Assembly (NCBI RefSeq): GCF_017876295.1 | Contig: NZ_JAGINT010000002.1 | Span: 3,410,001-3,474,000, forward strand | Length of the DNA stretch: 64,000 nucleotides | Direction of reading: 5' to 3' | Source: Kribbella aluminosa | GTDB lineage: Bacteria; Actinomycetota; Actinomycetes; Propionibacteriales; Kribbellaceae | Part shown: one piece after another, positions 17,170 to 25,563 of the stretch | How the letters are laid out: every line of letters begins with the position of its first letter | Position numbering within the stretch: position 1 is the stretch's first letter | Translations under genes and position numbers: made by a program | Notes under the pieces: model-generated | Seen by the model: only the letters and a program-made list of their open reading frames with translations | What the model was told of the DNA's origin: nothing | Databases searched by the model: none

Positions 17170-19824
17170 GTGCCGAAACTCGTCTACGACTTCGCCGAAG
17201 GCAACAAGGACATGAAGCAGCTCCTCGGCGGCAAGGGGGCGAACCTGGCCGAGATGACCAATCTCGGCCTGCCGGTACCACCCGGATTCACCATCACCGC
17301 CGACGCGTGCCGTGCGTACCTGGAGACCGGCGCGGTCCCCGATGACCTCGCCGACGAGATCGACCACCACGTCCACCTGCTCGAGCGGAAGATGGGCAAG
17401 AAGCTCGGTCAGGCCGACGACCCGCTGCTGGTCTCGGTCCGCTCCGGCGCCGCCGTATCGATGCCGGGCATGATGGAGACGGTCCTTAACGTCGGCCTCA
17501 ACGACGACTCGGTGAACGGGCTCGCGCACCACTCGGGCACCCCGCGGTTCGCCTGGGACGCGTACCGCCGGCTGATCCAGATGTTCGGCAAGACCGTGCT
17601 CGGCATGGACGGCGACGTCTTCGAGGACGCGATCGAGGCGCTGAAACGGGCGAAGGGCACGCACGACGACCTCGACCTGGACGCCGACGACCTTCGCACG
17701 CTGGTCGGCACCTTCAAGCAGGCGGTGCTGGAGCACACCGGCCGCGAGTTCCCGCAGGACCCGCGGACCCAGATGGACCTCGCGATCGAGGCCGTGTTCG
17801 GTTCCTGGAACTCGGACCGCGCGATCCTCTACCGCCGTCAGGAGCGGATCGCGGCTGACCTCGGTACCGCGGTCAACATCTGCTCGATGGTGTTCGGCAA
17901 CCTCGGCATGGACTCCGGCACCGGCGTGGCCTTCACGCGTGACCCGTCGACCGGGCAGCCGGGCGTGTACGGCGACTACCTGCAGAACGCGCAGGGCGAG
18001 GACGTCGTCGCGGGCATCCGCAACACGGTCCCGCTGGCGGACCTCGAGCAGCTCGACAAGACGTCGTACGACGACCTGATGCACATCATGGCCACGCTCG
18101 AGGGACACTACCGCGACCTGTGCGACATCGAGTTCACTGTCGAACGCGGGAAGCTGTGGATGCTGCAGACCCGGGTCGGCAAGCGGACCGCGGCGGCGGC
18201 GTTCCGGATCGCGACCAGCCTGATCGACGAGGGCGTGATCGGCACCGACGAGGCGCTGCAGCGGGTGAAGGGTGCGCAGCTGGCGCAGCTGATGTTCCCG
18301 CGGTTCGACACATCGGCTGCGAAGGACCTTGTGACGAAGGCGATCGGGGCGTCGCCAGGGGCAGCGTCGGGCCAGGTCGTGTTCACTTCGGCGGCCGCGG
18401 TCGAGGCCGCCGAGCGTGGCGATAAGGTGATCCTCGTCCGGCGCGAGACCAACCCGGACGACCTGCACGGGATGATCGCGGCGCAGGGCGTCCTGACCAG
18501 CCGCGGCGGCAAGACGTCGCACGCGGCCGTGGTCGCCCGCGGCATGGGCAAGACCTGCGTCTGCGGTGCCGAGGAGCTCGACGTGAACGTTGCCCAGGGC
18601 ACCATTACGGTTCGCGGTACGACGTTGTCGGCCGGCGAGCTGATCTCGATCGACGGAACCACGGGCGAGGTGTTCCGCGGTGAGGTACCGGTCGTACCGT
18701 CGCCGGTCGTGCAGTACTTCGAGGGCACGCTGGCGCCGGACGCCGGCGACGAGCTGGTCGCGTCGGTCCACCGGCTGATCACGCACGCGGACGAGGTACG
18801 GCGGCTCGGCGTACGGACGAATGCGGACACCGCCGACGACGCGGCGCGGGCGCGGCGGTTCGGGGCCGAGGGGATCGGGCTGTGCCGGACCGAGCACATG
18901 TTTCTGGGCGAGCGGCGGGAGTCCGTCGAGCGGCTGATCCTCGCCGACGACGACGCGGAGCGGGAGGCGGCGCTGGCGGAGCTGGAACCCTTGCAGCGTG
19001 GGGACTTCCTGGAGTTGCTGAAGGCGATGGACGGGCTGCCGGTGACGATCCGGCTGATCGACCCGCCGCTGCACGAGTTCCTGCCGTCGATGGAGGAGCT
19101 GGCGGTGAAGGTCGCGGTGGCGCGCGAGCGGGGTTCGGCCTCGGAGCACGACGTGACGCTGCTCGCGGCGGTCGAGCGGCTGCACGAGCAGAACCCGATG
19201 CTCGGTCTGCGCGGCGTACGGCTCGGGCTGGTGATTCCTGGGCTGTTCGCGATGCAGGTACGGGCGATCGCTTCCGCGGCCGTCGAGTTGCGGGCGCGGG
19301 GGAAGGATCCGCGGCCGGAGATCATGATCCCGCTGGTAGGCGCCGTACAGGAGCTGCAGCTCGTCCGGGACGAGGTATCACGGGTGCTGACCGAGGTCGG
19401 TGTCGATCGGGAGATTCCGATCGGGACGATGATCGAGCTGCCGCGGGCCGCGGTGATCGCGGACCAGATCGCGGAGGCGGCGGACTTCTTCTCGTTCGGT
19501 ACGAACGACCTGACGCAGACCACGTGGGGGTTCAGCCGCGACGACGTCGAGGGCGCGTTCTTCTCGCGGTACCTGGAGAAGGGGATCTTCGCGGTATCGC
19601 CGTTCGAGTCGATCGACCGGGAGGGCGTCGGCGCTCTCGTTCGTACGGGCGTCGAACGTGGGCGCGCGACCAAGCCGGATCTCAAGCTGGGCGTCTGCGG
19701 CGAACACGGCGGCGACCCCGACAGCATCCACTTCTTCCACGAGGTGGGCCTCGACTACGTCTCCTGCTCCCCGTTCCGAATCCCAGTAGCCCGCCTGGAG
19801 GCCGGCCGAGCTGCGCTGGACTGA
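17170..19824 (+). CDS. ppdK: pyruvate, phosphate dikinase
   Basis: An 884-aa enzyme that interconverts pyruvate, ATP and phosphate with phosphoenolpyruvate, AMP and pyrophosphate. The N-terminal ATP-grasp domain starts VPKLVYDFAEGNKDMKQLLGG-like and contains GGKGANLAEM and SVRSGAAVSMPGMMETVLN. The central phosphohistidine domain has GGKTSHAAVVARGMGK with the catalytic His at about residue 451. The C-terminal TIM barrel has RTEHMF, GTNDLTQTTWGFSRDD and the cysteine motif GVCGEHGGD. Length and order are normal for the family. The GTG at 17170 follows AGGGAGTGACC. A role in gluconeogenesis or glycogen cycling is usual. Confidence 0.96.
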   Translation: MPKLVYDFAEGNKDMKQLLGGKGANLAEMTNLGLPVPPGFTITADACRAYLETGAVPDDLADEIDHHVHLLERKMGKKLGQADDPLLVSVRSGAAVSMPGMMETVLNVGLNDDSVNGLAHHSGTPRFAWDAYRRLIQMFGKTVLGMDGDVFEDAIEALKRAKGTHDDLDLDADDLRTLVGTFKQAVLEHTGREFPQDPRTQMDLAIEAVFGSWNSDRAILYRRQERIAADLGTAVNICSMVFGNLGMDSGTGVAFTRDPSTGQPGVYGDYLQNAQGEDVVAGIRNTVPLADLEQLDKTSYDDLMHIMATLEGHYRDLCDIEFTVERGKLWMLQTRVGKRTAAAAFRIATSLIDEGVIGTDEALQRVKGAQLAQLMFPRFDTSAAKDLVTKAIGASPGAASGQVVFTSAAAVEAAERGDKVILVRRETNPDDLHGMIAAQGVLTSRGGKTSHAAVVARGMGKTCVCGAEELDVNVAQGTITVRGTTLSAGELISIDGTTGEVFRGEVPVVPSPVVQYFEGTLAPDAGDELVASVHRLITHADEVRRLGVRTNADTADDAARARRFGAEGIGLCRTEHMFLGERRESVERLILADDDAEREAALAELEPLQRGDFLELLKAMDGLPVTIRLIDPPLHEFLPSMEELAVKVAVARERGSASEHDVTLLAAVERLHEQNPMLGLRGVRLGLVIPGLFAMQVRAIASAAVELRARGKDPRPEIMIPLVGAVQELQLVRDEVSRVLTEVGVDREIPIGTMIELPRAAVIADQIAEAADFFSFGTNDLTQTTWGFSRDDVEGAFFSRYLEKGIFAVSPFESIDREGVGALVRTGVERGRATKPDLKLGVCGEHGGDPDSIHFFHEVGLDYVSCSPFRIPVARLEAGRAALD

Positions 19825-19950
19825 ATCCGGAAACGGACCTGCGTCACTGACCAACCACCGACCGGCGCGGCTCGGCACGCTCAGCCGAGCCCCGGGCGCG
19901 GCCGGAAGGTGCGTTTAGTCAGTGCTGCAGGTCCGCGCTAGCCTGCGGCG

Positions 19951-20262
19951 ATGAGCCGCGAGAGCCTGCGCACGACGTTCGGCGAGGACCCCGAGCTGTA
20001 CGACCGGGCCCGTCCAACCTACCCACGCTAGCTCTTCGAGTCCGTGGAGTGTCGGAGATATCTGTGGGAGCAGGTGTGTTCGACCGCCGAATACCTTGAA
20101 CTTTTATCCTCGTACTCGGGTCATCGGGCCTTGACAACCGACCTGCGTGACCGTCTGTACGACTGCATCGGCGCGCTCATCGACACCACCGGCGGTTCGG
20201 TCACGAAGCGTTATCTCAATCAACTGTCTGTAGGAATTTGTCTTCACCAAACCCTTGCATAG
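19951..20262 (+). pseudogene. Class I SAM-dependent methyltransferase remnant, central domain deleted
   Basis: The start reads MSRESLRTTFGEDPELYDR, the typical N-terminus of a small actinobacterial SAM methyltransferase, followed by ARPTYPR and a TAG at 20029. In the same frame the sequence resumes as LFES, then jumps to YLELLSSYSGHRAL and LYDCIGALIDTTGGSVTKRYL, the typical C-terminus of the same family. The SAM-binding motifs (GxGxG and the acidic loop), normally about 150 residues, are missing. The gene therefore lost its middle and is not functional. Confidence 0.72.
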
Positions 20263-20409
20263 TGGTGCGTGCGCTGGTGAGAATATCCGGGCGGGAAGGG
20301 AGATCACTCGTCGACTTTCGGGTCTGACCTGAACCAGCCGCTGTGGCGGCTCGTGACTCCCTTTCCGCACCAAATCGTCGTGTTCCAAGGGCATTGTAGA
20401 GTTCTGGGC

Positions 20410-20688
20410 ATGGCCCAATTTGTCGTACAGCTGCGCTTCGACGTGTCCGAGACCGACCGCCGGCTGGAGGTCCGCCCGGCGCACCGCGAGTACCTCACCG
20501 AGCTCAAGGCCGCGGGCAAGCTCGTCGCCGCCGGACCGTTCACGGACCAGACCGGCGCCCTCCTCGTGTACGACGTGGCCGACGAGGCCGAGCTCCGCGA
20601 CATCCTCGCCAAGGACCCGTACACCCCGGCCGGCGTCTACGAGCTCGCCACCCTCGCCGAGTGGCAGCCCCTCTTCCCGTTCAGCTGA
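20410..20688 (+). CDS. YciI family protein
   Basis: A 92-aa protein of the YCII fold: MAQFVVQLRFD, then a conserved histidine-containing segment RPAHREYLTELKAAGKLVAAGPF, TGALLVYDVADEAEL, and the DPYTPAGVYE motif near the end. YciI-like proteins are small dimeric alpha/beta barrels, sometimes with weak lyase or dehalogenase-like activity; the physiological role is usually unknown. The ATG at 20410 was chosen because it begins the conserved fold. There is no strong ribosome site, and the region upstream (20263-20409) holds no other gene. Confidence 0.88.
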   Translation: MAQFVVQLRFDVSETDRRLEVRPAHREYLTELKAAGKLVAAGPFTDQTGALLVYDVADEAELRDILAKDPYTPAGVYELATLAEWQPLFPFS

Positions 20689-20894
20689 CGCCGGAGGGAG
20701 CGAGCAGGGCGAGCGTCTAACGCTGGGGATGCGAGGAGCTCGCCGCTGTCGTGGAAGGCGGACGCAGGTGCATGCATTACCCCCGTTTCCGGGCCGCGAG
20801 GTGCCCGATTCGGGGACGTGCACGTCCACCGCCCCGTTCTGCACCACACCGTGCGTCGCGGTGCTCCCGACAGCACGCGGTCCGCGTCGAGGTG
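20689..20894. other. Spacer, nothing recognised
   Basis: About 200 bases between convergent genes. Contains small inverted repeats (for example GGGACGTGCACGTCC) but no T-rich terminator tail and no supported gene. Confidence 0.4.
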
Positions 20895-22112
20895 TCAGGC
20901 CTCGGCGCCCTCGAGGTTCAGGTGGTCGACGTACGCCCAGAGCCAGACCAGGGGAGCGAGGACGAGTTCGGGTTCGTCGTCCTCGTCGGCGATGAACAGC
21001 ATCGACGCCTCGCCGTTGGTGATGTCCTCGCAGACCGCCTCGCACATCTCGAGCGCGAGCTCGAACGGCAGCAGCCGCGGCCCGTTCTCCCAGCGGGGCT
21101 CCGGCAGCGGGAGGACTGGGGCCTCGTCGGTGCCGTCCAGCTCGACGGAGATCTTCTGCAGCTCCTCGTACAGGTCGAAAGAGATCAGCCCGGCGAGCGG
21201 CCGGCCGTCCAGGCCGATCAGGTACGGGTCGTCGGTGCCTTGGCGGAACGCGTCCCGGATGTCCGGCAGCGCCGCCTTCAGATCGGTCGCCTCGAGGTAC
21301 GGCGCTTCGTCCGGCTCCTCGTCCGCCTCCGCCTGGACCAGCCCGCTGCGCATCTGGTCGAACTGGTGGAGCAGCCCGTTCAACTCGTCGTACGCGCCGC
21401 CGCCCGGTGTCTTCTGGGCCCGCGCCTCCAGGTCGCGCAGGTGCTCGACCAGGTCGTCCTCGAAGTGCAGCTCGTACCGCGGCAGGCCGGGCTCGCGGCC
21501 CGCGTTCAGCTGCGCGACGATCTGCGTGGACACCGGCCCGATCCGCTCCGCGAGCACTTCGAGCGGGGTGGTCGGCTTCTCCTCGTCGTCGTGCGCGCAG
21601 GAGTCGTCGTTCTTCCCGTCGCCCTCCATCGCGAGCAGCACCTGGAACGCCTGGAAGGACAGCAGCGCCGCGGTCGCCATCGTCCCGTCGCCGATCAGCA
21701 TCAGCGGGTTCCCGCCGGCTTCGGTACGGCGTACGTGGTCGGGCATCAGCGTCGCGGCCTGCTCGACGTTCACCTGGCTGGCCAGCGAGGAGAGGCCGTG
21801 GTCGGTGTCGACGCCGAGCAGCTCGACCAGGCGCTCGGAGCTCATGTCGAAGTTCGAGCGCAGGTAGTACCGCAGCCAGCCGGCGTCGACCGGGTTGCCG
21901 AGCAGCTCCGCGATCCGGGCCCGGAAGTCGGCCAGGTCGGCGATCGCCAGCACCACGAGCACCGGCTGGTCGCCGTCGCCGATCACCAGCGGCCGGGTGT
22001 CACCGTTGTGGAACCCCTCGATGACCTGGTGCAGGCTGTCCGCGGCTGCTTCCAGCGGCCACGACTCCGCCTCGAACTCGTTGACCACCGCGGCGGAGGT
22101 GTCGTCGGGCAT
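20895..22112 (-). CDS. Protein with four Phd/YefM-like repeat units, function unknown
   Basis: A 405-aa acidic protein not assigned to a named family. I see four similar units, each a helix followed by a short strand-loop-strand ending in a helix: residues about 21-72 (RPLVIGDGDQPVLVVLAIADL), 114-164 (NPLMLIGDGTMATAALLSF), 273-323 (DPYLIGLDGRPLAGLISFDL) and 347-400 (MLFIADEDDEPELVLAPLVW). The third closely resembles the Phd/YefM antitoxin core (helix, hairpin with DGRP, then LxSxxxYEEL). An acidic, low-complexity linker separates units 2 and 3. No toxin gene is adjacent and no DNA-binding motif beyond the Phd-like unit is obvious. The start is supported by GGAGAGG twelve bases upstream. Cytoplasmic; no signal peptide. 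Confidence 0.7.
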   Translation of the reverse strand: MPDDTSAAVVNEFEAESWPLEAAADSLHQVIEGFHNGDTRPLVIGDGDQPVLVVLAIADLADFRARIAELLGNPVDAGWLRYYLRSNFDMSSERLVELLGVDTDHGLSSLASQVNVEQAATLMPDHVRRTEAGGNPLMLIGDGTMATAALLSFQAFQVLLAMEGDGKNDDSCAHDDEEKPTTPLEVLAERIGPVSTQIVAQLNAGREPGLPRYELHFEDDLVEHLRDLEARAQKTPGGGAYDELNGLLHQFDQMRSGLVQAEADEEPDEAPYLEATDLKAALPDIRDAFRQGTDDPYLIGLDGRPLAGLISFDLYEELQKISVELDGTDEAPVLPLPEPRWENGPRLLPFELALEMCEAVCEDITNGEASMLFIADEDDEPELVLAPLVWLWAYVDHLNLEGAEA

Positions 22113-22244
22113 CTGCTGGTCCTCTCCGGGGTGCGGCGGGAGTTGGGGTAACTGTAGGCTGCCGGCGATTCACCAGGTCACACGGGTCCTGAACGGCGGC
22201 GGCGTGATGTTCGCTACGCTGCTACCGGCGGGTCGGTGAAGCGG

Positions 22245-22262
22245 TATCTCACATGTGAGATA
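22245..22262. promoter_or_regulatory. 18-bp palindrome at the XRE-murA start, putative autoregulatory operator
   Basis: TATCTCACATGTGAGATA is a perfect 18-bp palindrome ending 12 bases upstream of the likely ATG at 22274. The gene's own N-terminal XRE helix-turn-helix is the obvious candidate ligand. Confidence 0.72.
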
Positions 22263-22273
22263 TGGTCCCCGGT

Positions 22274-23800
22274 ATGACCGACGACTACCTGAGCCGGATC
22301 GGAAACCTCATCCGGGACGCCCGCAAGCACCGCGGCTGGACGCAGACGCAGCTGGCGGAAGTGCTGAACACCAGCCAGAGTGCGGTGAACAGGATCGAGA
22401 AGGGTCATCAGAACCTCACCCTCGAGATGCTCGCCCGGATCGGCGAGGCGCTCGACTCCGAAATTGTCTCTCTCGGCGGCGGTCCGGTCCACCTCCGAGT
22501 GGTCGGCGGCCGCCGGTTGTCCGGCTCGATCGACGTCAAGTCCAGCAAGAACGCCGGTGTCGCGCTGCTCTGCGCCAGCCTGCTGAACAAGGGCCGGACG
22601 ACGCTCCGCAAGGTCGCCCGGATCGAGGAGGTCAACCGGCTCCTCGAGGTACTGAACTCGATCGGCGTGAAGACCACCTGGCTGAACGACGCCGGTGACC
22701 TGGAGATCGTCCCGCCGGCGCAGCTCGACCTGGAGTCGATGGACGCCGACGCGGCCCGCCGTACCCGCTCGATCATCATGTTCCTCGGTCCGCTGCTGCA
22801 CCGCGAGGACGCGTTCGAGCTGCCGTACGCCGGCGGCTGCGACCTCGGCACCCGGACCGTCGAGCCGCACATGACCGCGCTCCGCCCGTTCGGTCTCGAG
22901 GTGAAGGCGACCGGCGGGCAGTACCACGCGCTGGTGAACCGGGCGATCGCGCCGGGCAAGCCGATCGTGCTCACCGAGCGCGGGGACACCGTGACCGAGA
23001 ACGCGATCATGGCCGCGGCCCGGTTCGACGGCGTCACGGTGATCCGGAACGCCAGCCCGAACTACATGGTCCAGGACCTCTGCTTCTACCTGGACCTGCT
23101 CGGCGTCCGGATCGACGGCATCGGCACCACGACGGTGACCGTGCACGGCAAGGCGGACATCGACGTCGACGTGGACTACGCGCCGTCCGAGGACCCGATC
23201 GAGGCGATGAGCCTGCTCACCGCGGCGATCGTCACCAAGTCCGAGATCACCATCCGCCGGGCGCCGGTCGAGTTCCTGGAGATCGAGCTCGCGCTGCTCG
23301 AGGAGATGGGGCTCGACTACGACCGCAGTACCGAGTACCTGGCCGAGAACGGGCGGACCCGGCTGGTGGACCTGACCACCCGGCCGTCCAAGCTGCACGC
23401 GCCGATCGACAAGATCCACCCGATGCCGTTCCCGGGGCTGAACATCGACAACCTGCCGTTCTTCGCGGTGATCGCGGCGACCGCGACCGGGCAGACGCTG
23501 ATCCACGACTGGGTGTACGAGAACCGTGCGATCTACCTGGCCGACCTGAACAAGCTCGGCGGCCGGGTGAAGCTGCTCGACCCGCACCGGGTGATGGTCG
23601 AGGGGCCGACGCACTTCTCCGGCGCCGAGATGATGTGCCCGCCGGCGCTCCGTCCGGCCGTGGTCGCGCTGATCGCGATGCTGGCCGCGAAGGGTACGTC
23701 GGTCCTGCGCAGCATCTACGTGATCAACCGAGGGTACGAGGACCTGGCGACCCGGCTGAACTCGCTAGGCGCTCAGATCGAGACCTTCCGGGACATCTGA
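22274..23800 (+). CDS. murA: XRE helix-turn-helix / UDP-N-acetylglucosamine 1-carboxyvinyltransferase fusion
   Basis: An N-terminal XRE DNA-binding domain (residues about 1-65: LIRDARKHRGWTQTQLAEVL, NTSQSAVNRIEKG) is fused to a full MurA/EPSP-synthase-fold enzyme. MurA transfers enolpyruvate from PEP to UDP-GlcNAc, the first step of peptidoglycan synthesis. The enzyme part has the SSKNAGVALLCASL segment, the active-site cysteine in GGCDLGTRTVEPHM (about residue 189), TENAIMAAARFDG and the FVG-like C-terminal NRGYEDLATRLNSLGA. The length fits one XRE domain plus one MurA. The ATG at 22274 starts the HTH; an ATG four codons earlier lies inside the palindrome. Fusions like this occur in other actinobacteria, often beside a canonical murA, so this may be a specialised paralogue. 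Confidence 0.9.
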   Translation: MTDDYLSRIGNLIRDARKHRGWTQTQLAEVLNTSQSAVNRIEKGHQNLTLEMLARIGEALDSEIVSLGGGPVHLRVVGGRRLSGSIDVKSSKNAGVALLCASLLNKGRTTLRKVARIEEVNRLLEVLNSIGVKTTWLNDAGDLEIVPPAQLDLESMDADAARRTRSIIMFLGPLLHREDAFELPYAGGCDLGTRTVEPHMTALRPFGLEVKATGGQYHALVNRAIAPGKPIVLTERGDTVTENAIMAAARFDGVTVIRNASPNYMVQDLCFYLDLLGVRIDGIGTTTVTVHGKADIDVDVDYAPSEDPIEAMSLLTAAIVTKSEITIRRAPVEFLEIELALLEEMGLDYDRSTEYLAENGRTRLVDLTTRPSKLHAPIDKIHPMPFPGLNIDNLPFFAVIAATATGQTLIHDWVYENRAIYLADLNKLGGRVKLLDPHRVMVEGPTHFSGAEMMCPPALRPAVVALIAMLAAKGTSVLRSIYVINRGYEDLATRLNSLGAQIETFRDI

Positions 23801-24829
23801 GTTCTGGTTCGAGTTCTGGTTCGAGTCCTGCTCTGAATCCTGCTCTGAATCCTGCAGGAATGCGATGGCCTCGGTGATCACTGCTGGATCCGAGAGGATC
23901 CGGCGGTGGCCGAGGCCGGTGGTCGGCAGGAAGTGTGCGTGCTCGCCGTAGTTCCGCAGCAGGAGCTGGGCCTGGGTGGGGTCGACGACGTCGTCCTGGT
24001 CGTTGTGGATCACCAGTAGCTCGGTCTTGCCGGGGGTGACCGAGAAGCGGGTCCAGATGTCGTCGTCGCCGTCGAAGTACCCGCGTTCGATGGCGCGCCG
24101 CAGTTCGCGGTTGAGCTTCGGGCCGAGGCCGAGCTCGGCGCAGAACGCGTCGGCGAGATAGCCGAAGTCCGCGACTCCGCTGATCATCACCATCCGCTTC
24201 GCAGCGACGCCCTCGCGGACGGCGTACAGCGCGAACGGTACGCCGAGGGAGTGCGCGATCACGCCCTCGAACGGGCCGTGCCGCTCCTCCAGCGCGCGAA
24301 TGATCCGCTGGTGCCCGAGGATCGACGTCACCTCGCCGCCGGAGTCACCGTGCGCCGGGGCGTCGTACGAGACCGGGCTGTACCCGAGCTCCAGCAGCCG
24401 CGTCACGAACCCCGCATACCGCGAAGCCCGCGACCGCCACCCGTGCACCAGCAACACCGGCCGCTCGCCGTCGCCCCACGCATAAGTCCGAACCCCCAGG
24501 CCAACCCGCGCTCCCGCCACGCCCGCTCCCGCGCCAACTCGGGCGCCGCCCGCTCCCGCGCCAACTCCCGCGCCGGCCGCCCCCGCTCCCGCGCCGCCCG
24601 CTCCAACTTGCGCGCCGGCCGCCCCTGCGCCGCCCGCTTCCCTGCCGCTCGCGCCGGCTTCGTCGAGGTTGAGGGTGTTGACCGTTGCCGCATTGTGGAC
24701 AATCTGCTCGTCTGCACGGACCCGGCCGCGGGCGAGCGGGCGGCGCCACAGGTTGAACGCGATCCGGCCGCCCAGCCGCGGTGACAACGATCCGATTGTC
24801 TGCAATCCGACACTGACCAGCTTCTGCAT
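23765..24829 (-). CDS. alpha/beta hydrolase with Gly/Ala-rich insert and repetitive tail
   Basis: A 354-aa alpha/beta hydrolase: VLLVHGWRSRASRY (oxyanion loop), nucleophile elbow AHSLGVPF, acid in HNDQDDVVDPTQ and histidine in TTGLGHRRILSD. Residues about 60-115 (bases about 24485-24655) are an almost pure Gly/Ala/Val/Arg repeat that splits the N-terminus from the hydrolase core. The C-terminus ends in DSEQDSEQDSNQNSNQ, coded by 12-bp repeats, and this extension causes a 36-bp tail-to-tail overlap with murA. The ATG at 24829 is favoured because GAGGGG lies six bases upstream; a GTG two codons earlier is less likely. It is divergent from a TetR gene with a shared palindrome, so it is probably TetR-repressed. 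Confidence 0.86.
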   Translation of the reverse strand: MQKLVSVGLQTIGSLSPRLGGRIAFNLWRRPLARGRVRADEQIVHNAATVNTLNLDEAGASGREAGGAGAAGAQVGAGGAGAGAAGAGVGAGAGGARVGAGAGVAGARVGLGVRTYAWGDGERPVLLVHGWRSRASRYAGFVTRLLELGYSPVSYDAPAHGDSGGEVTSILGHQRIIRALEERHGPFEGVIAHSLGVPFALYAVREGVAAKRMVMISGVADFGYLADAFCAELGLGPKLNRELRRAIERGYFDGDDDIWTRFSVTPGKTELLVIHNDQDDVVDPTQAQLLLRNYGEHAHFLPTTGLGHRRILSDPAVITEAIAFLQDSEQDSEQDSNQNSNQNSDVPEGLDLSA

Positions 24830-24849
24830 GACCACCCCTCCACCAAACT

Positions 24850-24865
24850 ATACGAACGGTCGTAT
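24850..24865. promoter_or_regulatory. Putative TetR operator between hydrolase and TetR gene
   Basis: ATACGA-ACGG-TCGTAT has perfect 6-bp arms and lies 20 bases before the hydrolase start and 47 bases before the TetR start, in an AT-rich stretch typical of promoters. Confidence 0.72.
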
Positions 24866-24912
24866 TATTAGTTTCGATCACCCTAGCAGTCAATGGACTT
24901 AGGATCGGGCCG

Positions 24913-25539
24913 ATGGAGAAGGTCGACGGACGGCTGGCGCGCGGTGATCAGACCCGCCGCGCCGTACTGCGGCGCGCCGTCGACATCGCCTCGGTCGACG
25001 GCCTCGAAGGACTGTCGATCGGACGGCTCGCGACCGAGCTCGGAATCAGCAAGAGCGGGCTGTTCGCGCACTTCGGTTCCAAGGAGGAGCTACAGCTCGC
25101 CACGGTGCGCGCCGCGCGGAGGATCTACGCCGACAACGTGGTGATCCTGGCGTACGAGATCGAGCCCGGCCTCGGCCGCGTGTGGGCGCTGAGCAAGTAC
25201 TGGCTGGACTACTCCCGGAGCCGCGTGTTTCCGGGCGGCTGTTTCTTCCAGAAGGTCTCCCACGAGTTCTCCGCACGCGACGGCGCCGTCCACGAGTACC
25301 TCGCCGCCGTACACCGTGAATGGATGGACCTGATCGAAACCGCCGTCACCGAGGCCGTCGACCGCGGCGAACTCACGGGAGACCCCGCCCAGCTCGCCTT
25401 CGACCTGAACGCGTACTACGAAGCCGCCAACCTGGCCTCGATCCTCCACAACGACGACTCCGGCTACGACCGCGCACGCGGCGCAGTGCAGACCCGCCTC
25501 GCAGCGGCCGTCGTACCCGGGACGCCCTTGCCCTGGTGA
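24913..25539 (+). CDS. TetR/AcrR family transcriptional regulator
   Basis: A 208-aa regulator. The N-terminal DNA-binding domain reads AVLRRAVDIASVDGLEGLSIGRLATELGISKSGLFAHFGSKEELQ in order, with the recognition helix at SKSGLFAHF. The rest is a helical ligand-binding domain (GGCFFQKVSHEFSARDG, AYYEAANLASIL) similar to TetR_C_6 types. It is divergent from the alpha/beta hydrolase at 24829, and the ATACGA-N4-TCGTAT palindrome lies between them. It probably represses the hydrolase and itself. The IS110 element begins just 13 bases after its stop codon. Confidence 0.92.
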   Translation: MEKVDGRLARGDQTRRAVLRRAVDIASVDGLEGLSIGRLATELGISKSGLFAHFGSKEELQLATVRAARRIYADNVVILAYEIEPGLGRVWALSKYWLDYSRSRVFPGGCFFQKVSHEFSARDGAVHEYLAAVHREWMDLIETAVTEAVDRGELTGDPAQLAFDLNAYYEAANLASILHNDDSGYDRARGAVQTRLAAAVVPGTPLPW

Positions 25540-25563
25540 CGCGGATTGAGTTCCTAAGGGATG

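Noticed and set aside
16893..19185. Upstream extension of the BtuF-like gene antisense to ppdK
   Set aside because: It is the shadow of ppdK in a high-GC genome; the binding-protein fold begins at 16893.
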